From the NCBI GenBank assembly GCA_017511005.1, contig JAFWLP010000038.1, forward strand, positions 1-64,000: a stretch of DNA of 64,000 bases, written 5' to 3'. Numbering within the stretch: position 1 is the first letter of the stretch; every line of letters starts with the position of its first letter. Source of the DNA: Clostridiales bacterium (GTDB lineage Bacteria > Bacillota > Clostridia > Saccharofermentanales > Saccharofermentanaceae). The notes beneath the pieces were generated by a model. The model saw nothing but the letters and a program-made list of their open reading frames with translations. It was not told the DNA's origin and did no database searches. Both the position numbers and the translations under genes were made by a program. Shown here piece by piece: positions 1-7,019 of the stretch.

Positions 1-149
1 GTGTTTGTCGAAAAATAGAACTGACGTAACCCGTCGATCTTTCTCGGCTTGAGCATCGCTTTTACATTGGGATACCCTGTCTCATCAACAGAGCATATAA
101 ATGCCACATTTTGTTTTCTGATAAAACTCTCTATTCTGCTGATATCCAT
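1..149 (-). CDS. Pyridoxamine 5'-phosphate oxidase-family protein (5' end only, cut by window edge)
   Basis: Reading the minus strand from an ATG at 149 gives MDISRIESFIRKQNVAFICS, continuing with VDETGYPNVKAMLKPRKIDG and QFYFSTNT, and running off the window at position 1. This is the N-terminal part of the split-barrel FMN-binding PPOX family (the general-stress-protein-26 type). A ribosome site, AAGGAT, lies just upstream of the ATG. Only about 49 codons are visible, so flavin-binding residues further in cannot be checked. The exact substrate of these small family members is usually unknown. Confidence 0.8.
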   Translation of the reverse strand, partial: MDISRIESFIRKQNVAFICSVDETGYPNVKAMLKPRKIDGLRQFYFSTN

Positions 150-395
150 TTATCCTTATTCCACTATCCTGTCTATTTTCACGACTAGGAATCCTTACTT
201 AGCCGTATACCAATATTATATCAGTAAATGTCAATAATTCGTGCTTTTTATGCTTGTCCTCAAAAAGGAGTCTCTATGTCTTCTTTTAGAATCATACGCT
301 TGACTCTATCCTCAAAAATATCTCTTATATTAACGAACCAGTAAGATGATATTTACGTATTCAAATAAACTCTTGACTCATTTTGATTGCGCCCC
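150..395. other. Gene-free stretch upstream of the PPOX gene
   Basis: AT-rich sequence with stop codons in all frames and no convincing gene. It must hold the promoter of the leftward PPOX gene. A TTGACA-like box is present on the minus strand near 226-231, but no well-spaced -10 box follows it, so no promoter is called. Confidence 0.4.
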
Positions 396-655
396 TATTC
401 TCTTGACATACTCCCTGTTATAGCAACTCGGAATGGTTTAGCAAGCAACGTATTTGTACGTACAAATACAAAATGCTTGTTAGGGTGCGCCCCCTAAAAC
501 CCCTTTATGCTCTTCCAAATAAGTAGCACTCGGTTCGAGTGCGTCAAAAGGGTCTCAGGGATTCCCTGACAAGCTCTCCCATGCGTTTGTGTACACAAAC
601 GCGTTGCTTGCTATTCCATTCCGAGGTCGTAAGACAGGCTTGTGTCAAGAGTAAA
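396..655. repeat. Large inverted repeat with two nested palindromes; possible relic transfer origin
   Basis: Arms 400-450 and 602-651 are inverted copies of each other, about three quarters identical. Both carry CGTTGCTTGCTA, CCATTCCGAG and GTCAAGAG in the same order. At the inner edge of each arm sits a perfect 20-bp palindrome (450-469 and 583-602), both built on TTTGTNNNNACAAA. Between them are smaller hairpins: TTAGGG/CCCTAA around 480-497, GCACTCG/CGAGTGC around 527-543, and TCAGGG/CCCTGA around 554-569. The core GGTGCGCCC resembles nick regions of some mobilisable elements, which is inference only. No coding gene is recognisable. It lies next to a tRNA-Ser with signs of integration. Confidence 0.6.
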
Positions 656-673
656 GCCCGGTCTATGTAATGA

Positions 674-708
674 TAAAAAAGACCGACAGGATGAAAATCC
701 CATCGGTC
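674..708 (-). terminator. Rho-independent terminator of tRNA-Ser
   Basis: On the minus strand the stem GACCGA/TCGGTC, with inner GGAT/ATCC pairs, is followed by TTTTTT. It lies about 80 bp beyond the 3' end of the tRNA and has no other transcript to serve. Confidence 0.75.
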
Positions 709-789
709 TCTGTCCCTGTAAACTGATGCTATGCTCTGTCTTTGCATTACTGCCTTATCCGCATAAAGCACAGTGTTTACAGGCATTTG

Positions 790-880
790 TGGCGGAGATG
801 GTGGGATTCGAACCCACGGATCCCGTTAGGGATCAACGCATTTCGAGTGCGCCCCGTTATGACCACTTCGATACATCTCC
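790..880 (-). tRNA. tRNA-Ser (anticodon CGA)
   Basis: The 91-nt minus-strand sequence folds as a class II tRNA. It has acceptor stem GGAGATG/CATCTCC, anticodon loop CTCGAAA (anticodon CGA, reading UCG), a long variable arm GATCCCTAACGGGATC, T loop GTTCGAATC, and an encoded CCA end at 790-792. A promoter (906-934) and a terminator (674-708) flank it. Its first 42 nt recur, with one change, at 1050-1091, which suggests past integration of a mobile element at this gene. Confidence 0.95.
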
Positions 881-905
881 GTGCATAAAATCAAGCTACA
901 ATCGC

Positions 906-934
906 ATATTACTGAACGCCATCCGTTCCGTCAA
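906..934 (-). promoter_or_regulatory. Promoter of tRNA-Ser
   Basis: Minus-strand TTGACG (929-934), 17-bp spacer, TAATAT (906-911). Transcription would start about 20 bp before the tRNA 5' end at 880. Good sigma-A fit. Confidence 0.75.
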
Positions 935-1049
935 CCGGAGCGATATGGAGCGTTTTTGGAGCGATATCTTATCAGAACGGTGTCGCAACAATCTCGCAAA
1001 GTGCTTATATTATTGCATCTTGTTCTTGAGGCCATAAAGTTGACAATCA

Positions 1050-1091
1050 CATTTCGAGTGCGCCCCGTTATGACCACTTCGATACGTCTCC
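1050..1091 (-). pseudogene. Broken tRNA-Ser: 5' half only (possible att-site remnant)
   Basis: These 42 bp match the 5' part of the intact tRNA-Ser (839-880) at 41 of 42 positions, from the acceptor strand through the anticodon loop, then diverge. The single change turns the acceptor strand GGAGATG into GGAGACG. That no longer pairs fully with the 3' strand of the intact gene, so it may have had a different 3' partner. A well-formed promoter (1103-1131) points into it. The 170 bp between the two copies may be what is left of an excised or deleted element. Confidence 0.75.
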
Positions 1092-1102
1092 AAACGCGCC
1101 TT

Positions 1103-1131
1103 ATTGTAAATGATTAGAGTCAAATATTCAA
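1103..1131 (-). promoter_or_regulatory. Promoter facing the broken tRNA-Ser half
   Basis: Minus-strand TTGAAT (1126-1131), 17-bp spacer, TACAAT (1103-1108). It lies just upstream of the partial tRNA and was presumably the original promoter of a tRNA-Ser at this locus. Confidence 0.6.
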
Positions 1132-1153
1132 CCAAAAAGGCGTTGTAACAATG

Positions 1154-1717
1154 TTAAATCGCGCCAAACCTTATGTTTTTGCGCAATTCTTCCTTTGCTT
1201 CCTCTCCACAGAGGTAACCGACAAGCTCAAGTCCAAAATCAACGGATGTACCCATTGCCTGACTCGTTATGATGTTTCCGTTAACGACCACTTTGCTGTC
1301 TTCGATAACGTTGGCACCGTTAGCTCCGAGCTCTTCCCAAAAACCGGGATTACAGGTGGACGTCTTGCCGTTAAGAATACCCAAACCTGCAAAGACAGTA
1401 GGAGCTGCGCAGATGGCGGCAATGCCTTTGCCCTGGTCATTGAATCTGACAAGATTCTTCTTGAGTTCCTCACAGGCATTAAGGTTATTGGTACCTCTTA
1501 CTCCGCCCGGAAGCACAAGAAGATCGTAATCGTCAAAACTGATCTCATCCAGCAGTTTGTCTGCCGTGATCCGAACATTCCTTGAAGCAACGATCTCACG
1601 TTCCGGCATTACCGAAACAACATCCACTTCAACCTTGGCTCTTCTCAAGATATCAACGGGCGTAATTGCCTCAACCTCTTCACTGCCGTCTGCTATAAAC
1701 ACTGCGACTTTTGCCAT
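1154..1717 (-). CDS. DJ-1/PfpI family protein
   Basis: 187-aa protein starting MAKVAVFIADGSEEVEAITP, the typical start of the DJ-1/ThiJ/PfpI group. The glutamate of GSEEVE and the nucleophile-elbow cysteine in AAICAAP (in KGIAAICAAPTVFAG) are both visible. Members act as glyoxalase- or chaperone-like stress proteins or as deglycases; which applies here is unknown. The ATG at 1717 is chosen because GGAAAGGA lies 6 bp upstream. A longer reading frame upstream has no family similarity and runs into mntP. The gene lies 14 bp after mntP on the same strand, so the two may share a transcript. Confidence 0.9.
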   Translation of the reverse strand: MAKVAVFIADGSEEVEAITPVDILRRAKVEVDVVSVMPEREIVASRNVRITADKLLDEISFDDYDLLVLPGGVRGTNNLNACEELKKNLVRFNDQGKGIAAICAAPTVFAGLGILNGKTSTCNPGFWEELGANGANVIEDSKVVVNGNIITSQAMGTSVDFGLELVGYLCGEEAKEELRKNIRFGAI

Positions 1718-1731
1718 AATGCATCCTTTCC

Positions 1732-2337
1732 TTAAAGGCCGAAAAAGCCTTTCACAAATATCTCTATTCCGATCAGGATAAGTATCGCTCCTCCGATTAT
1801 CGTAGCGGTACTTACGAATCTTCCGCCGATCTTCTTGCCGAAGATCAGCCCCAATAAGCATATCACAAGCGTAACGGTTCCGATTATCAAAGATGCGGCA
1901 AATGCACGCCAAACCGTATAATCAGCAATCGTGAATCCCACTGAGAGTGCATCGATGGATGTAGCGATACCCTGAACGATAAGAGCTCCCCATGTAAGCT
2001 TTGCCGTTCCTTTTTCTTTTGTATCATCCTTCTTATCTCCATGCTTCCTGTCCCTTATGCCTTCGAAGACCATCTTTCCTCCGATAAATAGGAGCAATAT
2101 CAAAGCTATCCAGGGTATCAGTTTATGGAATGCAGCGAAGATCTCAGCAACGGTAGTTACCAAAAACCAGCCGGTCACAGGCATGAGAAACTGGGCGAAC
2201 GCATAGACACCTGCGATCTTTATCATCCTGGACTTCTTCATATCCGGTTCGATAATTCCGTTTGCAACGGAAATCGAGAAAGCATCCATCGCAAGACCGA
2301 CGCCCAACAGCACTGAATTCAATAAAAACTGTAGCAC
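1732..2337 (-). CDS. mntP: Manganese efflux pump MntP
   Basis: 201-aa membrane protein of the MntP (DUF204) family with six predicted membrane segments. The duplicated motifs GLAMDAFSIS (near the N-terminus) and ATSIDALSVG (middle) carry the conserved aspartates that bind Mn2+. It exports manganese and protects from Mn excess. The GTG at 2337 is preferred over the ATG at 2358: GGAGG lies 9 bp before the GTG, and the resulting start fits the family, while the ATG has no ribosome site. Expression is expected to be switched on by Mn2+ through the riboswitch just upstream. Confidence 0.92.
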   Translation of the reverse strand: MLQFLLNSVLLGVGLAMDAFSISVANGIIEPDMKKSRMIKIAGVYAFAQFLMPVTGWFLVTTVAEIFAAFHKLIPWIALILLLFIGGKMVFEGIRDRKHGDKKDDTKEKGTAKLTWGALIVQGIATSIDALSVGFTIADYTVWRAFAASLIIGTVTLVICLLGLIFGKKIGGRFVSTATIIGGAILILIGIEIFVKGFFGL

Positions 2338-2369
2338 TAAATACCAGCCTCCGTTCATGATGCCCGGGC

Positions 2370-2500
2370 AAAATAAAAACCCAAGGCTACCTTAATCGCC
2401 TTGAGTCTCACACAAAAGAATAAGCCAGGTAACAATACCAGTATGTTGACTTAGACGACGCTTTACATGCGTCTGCTACTCCCTCAATGGAGCAAATTCT
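2370..2500 (-). promoter_or_regulatory. yybP-ykoY (Mn2+) riboswitch with terminator stem, upstream of mntP
   Basis: The minus-strand leader carries GAGGGAGTAGC (2475-2485), TACTGG, ACCTGG, and GTGAGACTCAAGGC, which fit the yybP-ykoY consensus (GGGGAGUAG and the GAGAC...GGC 3' part). It ends in the stem CAAGGC/GCCTTG (2381-2404) followed by GGGTTTTTATTTT. That stem serves both as the aptamer closing element and as an intrinsic terminator. Established role of the class: Mn2+ binding stops termination and turns on Mn exporters. Its position before mntP agrees. Exact 5' border is approximate. Confidence 0.85.
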
Positions 2501-2525
2501 ATCAACCGGAATAACGGTTAGTCAA
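2496..2525 (-). promoter_or_regulatory. Promoter of the mntP riboswitch transcript
   Basis: Minus-strand TTGACT (2520-2525), 18-bp spacer, TAGAAT (2496-2501), placed right before the aptamer. Confidence 0.65.
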
Positions 2526-2722
2526 CATTAACCAGGCGCCTTCGTATATAAACCATGGGAGTAATCCCCTTATCGCAAATCCGTTTTTTCGGGGTTAAAA
2601 ATGCAAAAAACACCGTTTTGTTATATTTTTTCCATGGATTTCTGTCATTTGCGATAACTGTTCTATCTTAAACCGACGAAAAACAGCACTTAAAGATAAC
2701 AATATGTTTTGCAATTCGTTGG
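2526..2722. other. Intergenic stretch with an 11-bp inverted repeat
   Basis: AT-rich region between the divergent mntP and XRE-cupin genes. TTATCGCAAAT (2570-2580) and its exact reverse complement (2647-2657) face each other 66 bp apart, each near a CCATGG. No gene is seen. It could be an operator pair or the stem of a large hairpin. Confidence 0.45.
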
Positions 2723-2751
2723 TTCACTACGGGAGCGCGTTAAAGTATTAT
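2723..2751 (+). promoter_or_regulatory. Candidate promoter of the XRE-cupin / acyl-CoA synthetase genes
   Basis: TTCACT (2723-2728), 17-bp spacer, TATTAT (2746-2751, overlapping a TATAAT at 2749-2754). Confidence 0.45.
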
Positions 2752-2825
2752 AATATAACTCGCATGTGCGCAGATATTGTTGTAAAATATTCAATCGCTG
2801 ATCAATTAATCATCAGGAGGCCGAT

Positions 2826-3371
2826 ATGAACGAATACATTAAGCAGATATCCGACAGGATCAGAGAGCTTAGAGACATTCTTGACTTAACCGCAGAAGAA
2901 GTGGCAGCACATTGCGGTGTGAGCACGGAAGAGTATTTAGCATATGAGAAAGGCGAGAAAGAGATCCCAATCAGCATTCTTTACAAGGTTGCAGGCATAT
3001 TCAAGGTAGACCCCACGGTCCTTATGACAGGCGATGTTCCGAGGATGGACGATTATACCGTGGTAAGAGGCGGCAACGGAGTCAAGGTCGAGCGTTATCC
3101 CGGCTACTCTTTCAGTGCCCTTGCATTCAATTACAAGCACAGACAGATGGATCCTATGATCGTTACTCTGTCCAAATCAGAAACAGCAGAACTTGTCCGT
3201 CACGGCGGACAGGAATTCAACTATGTCATTGAAGGTGCGATAAGAGTCATCGTCGGTGACAGAGAATTCACTTTAGAGGCAGGAGATTCCATTTACTTCA
3301 ATCCCGAGAAGCCTCACGGACAGCGTGCCGTGACGGAGACTGCTAAGTTCCTCACGATAATCAACGAGTGA
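2826..3371 (+). CDS. XRE-family regulator with C-terminal cupin domain
   Basis: 181 aa. Residues about 8-62 form a helix-turn-helix of the XRE/Cro type (DLTAEEVAAHCGVSTEEYLAYEKGE). Residues about 105-178 form a cupin_2 barrel with GGQEFNYVIEGAIRV and GDSIYFNPEKPHGQRA. Such proteins sense a small ligand with the cupin and regulate nearby metabolic genes. Start ATG has AGGAGG 7 bp upstream. It lies 52 bp before an acyl-CoA synthetase gene on the same strand, which is probably its target and co-transcribed. This pairing suggests the ligand is the acid or acyl-CoA handled by the synthetase (inference). Confidence 0.9.
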   Translation: MNEYIKQISDRIRELRDILDLTAEEVAAHCGVSTEEYLAYEKGEKEIPISILYKVAGIFKVDPTVLMTGDVPRMDDYTVVRGGNGVKVERYPGYSFSALAFNYKHRQMDPMIVTLSKSETAELVRHGGQEFNYVIEGAIRVIVGDREFTLEAGDSIYFNPEKPHGQRAVTETAKFLTIINE

Positions 3372-3423
3372 TTTAGCAGTTCTACCCAGGCAAAATTTGA
3401 AGTAGAAAAGGAATGATATACCC

Positions 3424-5124
3424 ATGGATTTATTGAACAGATTTGTTAACAGAATAGAGTTTGACAGTTACGAGGATTTTAAAGAGAATTTCAAGATCAT
3501 AGTTCCGGAGGATTTCAACTTCGGATTCGACGTTGTAGATGTATATGCCAAGGAAGATCCGGAGAAGGAAGCCCTCATCTGGTGTGATGACGACGGCAAC
3601 GAAAGACATTTCACCTTTAAGGATGTAAGTGAAAAGAGCAACCGCGTTGCCAATATGTTTAAAGACCTTGGCCTCAAAAAGGGTGACAGGGTCCTCATGA
3701 TGCTCCGTCAGCGTCCTGAAGTATGGTTCACTATGGTTGGTCTGCACAAGCTCGGAGCTTTGGTTATTCCGGCTACATTCCAGCTTCTTTATCACGACAT
3801 CGTTTACCGCTGCAATGCTGCAGACGTTAAGATGATCGTTTGCGCCGACGATCCGCAGATCATCGAGCATGTTAACAAAGCACGTCCCGACTGCAAGACC
3901 GTTCAGTACTGCAGTGTTATCGGCGAGGCACCCGAAGGCTGGAGATCGTTGACCGATGATATCGATAACGCCTCCCCTGTTTTCGAGCGTCCCACAGGTG
4001 ATGAAGCCACACACGCATATGATCCCATGCTGATCTATTTCTCATCAGGCACGACCGGTGAGCCCAAGATGATCCTGCACGACTATACTTTACCTTTGGG
4101 TCACATCGTAACAGCCAAGTACTGGCAGCAGGTTTACGACGGATGCAGACACCTGACACAGGCTGACTCCGGCTGGGCAAAGTTCGCATGGGGCAAGATC
4201 TACGGCCAGTGGATATGCGGTGCCGTCAACGTTACTTACGATACACAGAAGTTCAAGGCTGCAAGAATGCTTGAGATCATGGAAAAGCTCAAGCTCAATT
4301 CCTTCTGCGGACCTTCAACCATTTACAGATATCTTATCCAGGAAGATCTTACGAAGTATGACTTCTCTTCCATCAAGCACTGCTCCATGGCAGGTGAGCC
4401 TTTGAATCCGGAAGTATTCTACAAGTGGCAGAAATATACAGGCCTTGAGATCCGCGAAGGATTCGGCCAGACAGAAGGAAGCGTACTCTTCGCGAACTTC
4501 CCCTGGATCGACGTAAAGCCCGGCTCAACAGGCATGCCCACACCTATCTACGACATCCAGCTGGTTGACGACAACGGCGTTCCGGTAGAAGACGGTATCG
4601 TTGGTAATATCGTTATCAAGAATGCTTCTTCTAAGCCTACGGGACTCTTCCGCGAATACTACAAGAACCCTGAGGCTATGGCTGACCAGTGGCCCGGCGC
4701 TGACTACAGCACGGGTGATACCGCATGGAGAGATCCTGAAGGCTATATCTGGTTCGTAGGAAGAAACGATGACGTCATCAAGTGCTCAGGTTACCGCATC
4801 GGACCTTTCGAGGTAGAAAGTGCCCTCATGACTCATGACGCAGTCCTCGAGTGCGCTGTAACGGCTGTTCCTGATCCGCTGAGAGGCCAGGTAGTTAAGG
4901 CAACTGTTGTACTCACAAAGGCATATAAGGAAAAGGCTTCACCCGAGCTTGTTAAGGAACTCCAGAATCACGTTAAGAACGCTACGGCACCTTACAAATA
5001 TCCGAGAGTTATCGAGTTCGTTGATGAGCTTCCCAAGACGACAAGCGGCAAGATAATGCGTACCGCAATAAGAAAAGCAGACGAGGCAAAATACAAGGCA
5101 GCCCAGCAACAGCAGCAGGGCTGA
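3424..5124 (+). CDS. AMP-binding acyl-CoA synthetase (acetate/medium-chain type)
   Basis: 566-aa member of the ANL adenylating superfamily. The P-loop YFSSGTTGEPKM lies near residue 203, the A5 motif in GFGQTEGS, and the hinge region STGDTAWRDPEGYIWFVGR with downstream KCSGYRIGPFEVES. The C-terminal catalytic lysine is in PKTTSGKIMR. It should activate a carboxylic acid with ATP and CoA. Overall form resembles acetyl-/medium-chain acyl-CoA synthetases, and the chain length it accepts cannot be read from the sequence. The C-terminus carries a short glutamine run. Its stop codon abuts that of hemW on the other strand with no base between. Confidence 0.9.
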   Translation: MDLLNRFVNRIEFDSYEDFKENFKIIVPEDFNFGFDVVDVYAKEDPEKEALIWCDDDGNERHFTFKDVSEKSNRVANMFKDLGLKKGDRVLMMLRQRPEVWFTMVGLHKLGALVIPATFQLLYHDIVYRCNAADVKMIVCADDPQIIEHVNKARPDCKTVQYCSVIGEAPEGWRSLTDDIDNASPVFERPTGDEATHAYDPMLIYFSSGTTGEPKMILHDYTLPLGHIVTAKYWQQVYDGCRHLTQADSGWAKFAWGKIYGQWICGAVNVTYDTQKFKAARMLEIMEKLKLNSFCGPSTIYRYLIQEDLTKYDFSSIKHCSMAGEPLNPEVFYKWQKYTGLEIREGFGQTEGSVLFANFPWIDVKPGSTGMPTPIYDIQLVDDNGVPVEDGIVGNIVIKNASSKPTGLFREYYKNPEAMADQWPGADYSTGDTAWRDPEGYIWFVGRNDDVIKCSGYRIGPFEVESALMTHDAVLECAVTAVPDPLRGQVVKATVVLTKAYKEKASPELVKELQNHVKNATAPYKYPRVIEFVDELPKTTSGKIMRTAIRKADEAKYKAAQQQQQG

Positions 5125-6327
5125 TCAGAGGAAATCCTCAATTACTTTATTGGCAAGATCAAGTCCGCTCCGTGTTAAACGGAGCGTTCTTTCTTTGCGC
5201 TCCAGAAGACCGTTACCGATGTTACGTTTTACCGCCTGCCCGAAAACGTCTTCGAATTCAACGCCGAACATCTTGCGGAACTCATCGAGAAGAATACCTT
5301 CAGACGTACGCAGCCTTAAGAACGGAACCTCGCGCATCTTATCTTCTCTGGTGAGGATCTCTTCAACATAAAGAGACTTCATATCTTTCATATTGCCCTC
5401 AAGAAACGCTTTGTATTCTTCGGGCGTGATCTTATTCATCTCATCTATGTAAGCACTCAAATCGTCTTTATGGCCGTATCTGACATCTCCGATATATCCG
5501 TGAGACCCCGCTCCTACAGCAAAATATTCACAGGAATTCCAGTATGACGAATTATGAATGCTCCTGTATCCCGGAAGCGCGCTGTTGGATATCTCATATG
5601 TCTCATAGCCGAGCTCCTGCAGGTATTCTCTGGTCCCGTGATACATCTCCCTTTCAATCTCAGGAGGAACAAGCTCCTCGATCGTTTTGCCGTATCTATC
5701 AAAGAAAGACGTTCCTTCCTCGAGCATCAGAGAATATGTGCTTATGTGTTTTACTCCGAGATCACGGAAGACATCAATATCTCTTCTTATCCCTTCGGGT
5801 GTCTCACCCGGAACTCCGGTCATGAGGTCTGCGGAGATATTTTCAAAGCCCGCTTTCCTTATCTTCTCTAAAGCATCCACGGCACCTTTTGAATCATGAA
5901 GTCTTCCAAGAGTCTTAAGGACTTTATCGTCCAGGGACTGAACACCTGCGGATATGCGGTTAAAACCCGCCTGAACATAGTCTGCGAGCTTTTCTTCACT
6001 CACCGAAGACGGATTCACCTCGATCGTTATCTCAGCGTCTGAGGCAACGCCAAAGGCCTTTACGACAGAATCAAGCAATGAACATACAAATCTGCTGTCA
6101 GGAACCGACGGTGTGCCGCCTCCGAAGTAAACGGTATCTCTGTTATCGATGTCTGCAACAGGATTCGTACCGGCGGTTCCGCTTATTACCGGACCGGCAA
6201 GTTCAGTCTCCCTTATCGCAGCTTTATAAAACGCTTTCGTCAGGGAAGCATCAGTGACAGAATAAAAATCACAGTAAGGGCATTTTCTAGCACAGAACGG
6301 ATTATGAACGTAGATGTGTCTTGCCAT
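5125..6327 (-). CDS. hemW: Radical SAM protein HemW (heme chaperone, HemN-like)
   Basis: 400-aa protein with the radical-SAM cluster motif CARKCPYC near residue 12, followed by DFYS, the SAM-binding YFGGGTPS, and a HemN C-terminal domain. Length and the CX3CX2C motif fit HemW, which inserts heme and was long annotated as a coproporphyrinogen oxidase; it lacks the HemN N-terminal extension. Its ATG overlaps the stop codon of the upstream TOPRIM-like gene by one base, so the two are probably translationally coupled. Confidence 0.9.
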   Translation of the reverse strand: MARHIYVHNPFCARKCPYCDFYSVTDASLTKAFYKAAIRETELAGPVISGTAGTNPVADIDNRDTVYFGGGTPSVPDSRFVCSLLDSVVKAFGVASDAEITIEVNPSSVSEEKLADYVQAGFNRISAGVQSLDDKVLKTLGRLHDSKGAVDALEKIRKAGFENISADLMTGVPGETPEGIRRDIDVFRDLGVKHISTYSLMLEEGTSFFDRYGKTIEELVPPEIEREMYHGTREYLQELGYETYEISNSALPGYRSIHNSSYWNSCEYFAVGAGSHGYIGDVRYGHKDDLSAYIDEMNKITPEEYKAFLEGNMKDMKSLYVEEILTREDKMREVPFLRLRTSEGILLDEFRKMFGVEFEDVFGQAVKRNIGNGLLERKERTLRLTRSGLDLANKVIEDFL

Positions 6328-7007
6328 CAGAAATCACGCCTGCGGTAAATGGGAACCGGATTCTTCAAGGCAGTGACAAACGCCATCCTGAACGTATTGA
6401 AGCTCGGAGATACATTCTTCTGCGGAACCATATAGCGTGAGATATTCTCAGCCCACAGAGCCTTGTAATGTCCGATGGCAGGATATCCGATGTCTATCAG
6501 CTCCTCCGCGTTATCACTTATGACTCTGCAGAGTATCTCCCATGTTCCGCATACCGAATCCTGAACATAAGAATCGAGGATATCCTTTTTGCAGTCCGGA
6601 TATGCATCATAAACCGCGGCTTTGTCACCAAGCAGCCATGCTTCGATCTCTTCCGTGCTCAGGCCTACCACACTTCTTATATCAGGTGCGTAAGTTGAAG
6701 CGCAAGAATATATCGTCTGTCTTAATGTCTGGGGATCGTTGCCGTCCGAGTCCAGCGCTATTATCAGGATAAGGTCCGTTCCGCCGAAGACCTTGTTGTA
6801 CGCTCTGAGTTTTGCAGGAAGGAGATCCAGAAGCGAACTCGCAAACCTGGGCGGCTTTGCCGTCATGTCCTTCGGAAGGCTTCCGCACCCTCTGTGCGGG
6901 TGAACGTTGACTTCAACGTCCATTCCTTCATTCTCTGCTATCCGTTCCGCAAGACGCTGGACAACGACTGCTCCGGATTTATCTTCTGAAAGTATTTCTA
7001 TCCGCAT
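6327..7007 (-). CDS. TOPRIM-like protein (DUF4276/RloB type), partner of the upstream ATPase
   Basis: 226 aa. The pattern fits the TOPRIM nuclease fold: an N-terminal acidic strand (RIEILSEDKSG, E8), the DxD motif ALDSDGND (D86, D88), and a further acidic motif TEEIEAWLLGD near 118-128, followed by SPSFNTF near 200. The EAWLLxD and SPSF segments are typical of DUF4276-like proteins found beside AAA ATPases in defence loci. The family assignment is from motif memory, not a search. It begins 12 bp after the ATPase gene and overlaps hemW by one base. Predicted cytosolic; no signal or membrane segments. Confidence 0.65.
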   Translation of the reverse strand: MRIEILSEDKSGAVVVQRLAERIAENEGMDVEVNVHPHRGCGSLPKDMTAKPPRFASSLLDLLPAKLRAYNKVFGGTDLILIIALDSDGNDPQTLRQTIYSCASTYAPDIRSVVGLSTEEIEAWLLGDKAAVYDAYPDCKKDILDSYVQDSVCGTWEILCRVISDNAEELIDIGYPAIGHYKALWAENISRYMVPQKNVSPSFNTFRMAFVTALKNPVPIYRRRDF

Positions 7008-7019
7008 AAATATCCTTGA

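Noticed and set aside
544..786. 80-aa minus-strand frame upstream of tRNA-Ser
   Set aside because: It runs through the palindromes and the tRNA terminator, has no ribosome site and no protein-like pattern.
642..1117. Plus-strand frames of 131 and 78 aa over the tRNA-Ser region
   Set aside because: Antisense to a tRNA and its scar; no ribosome site.
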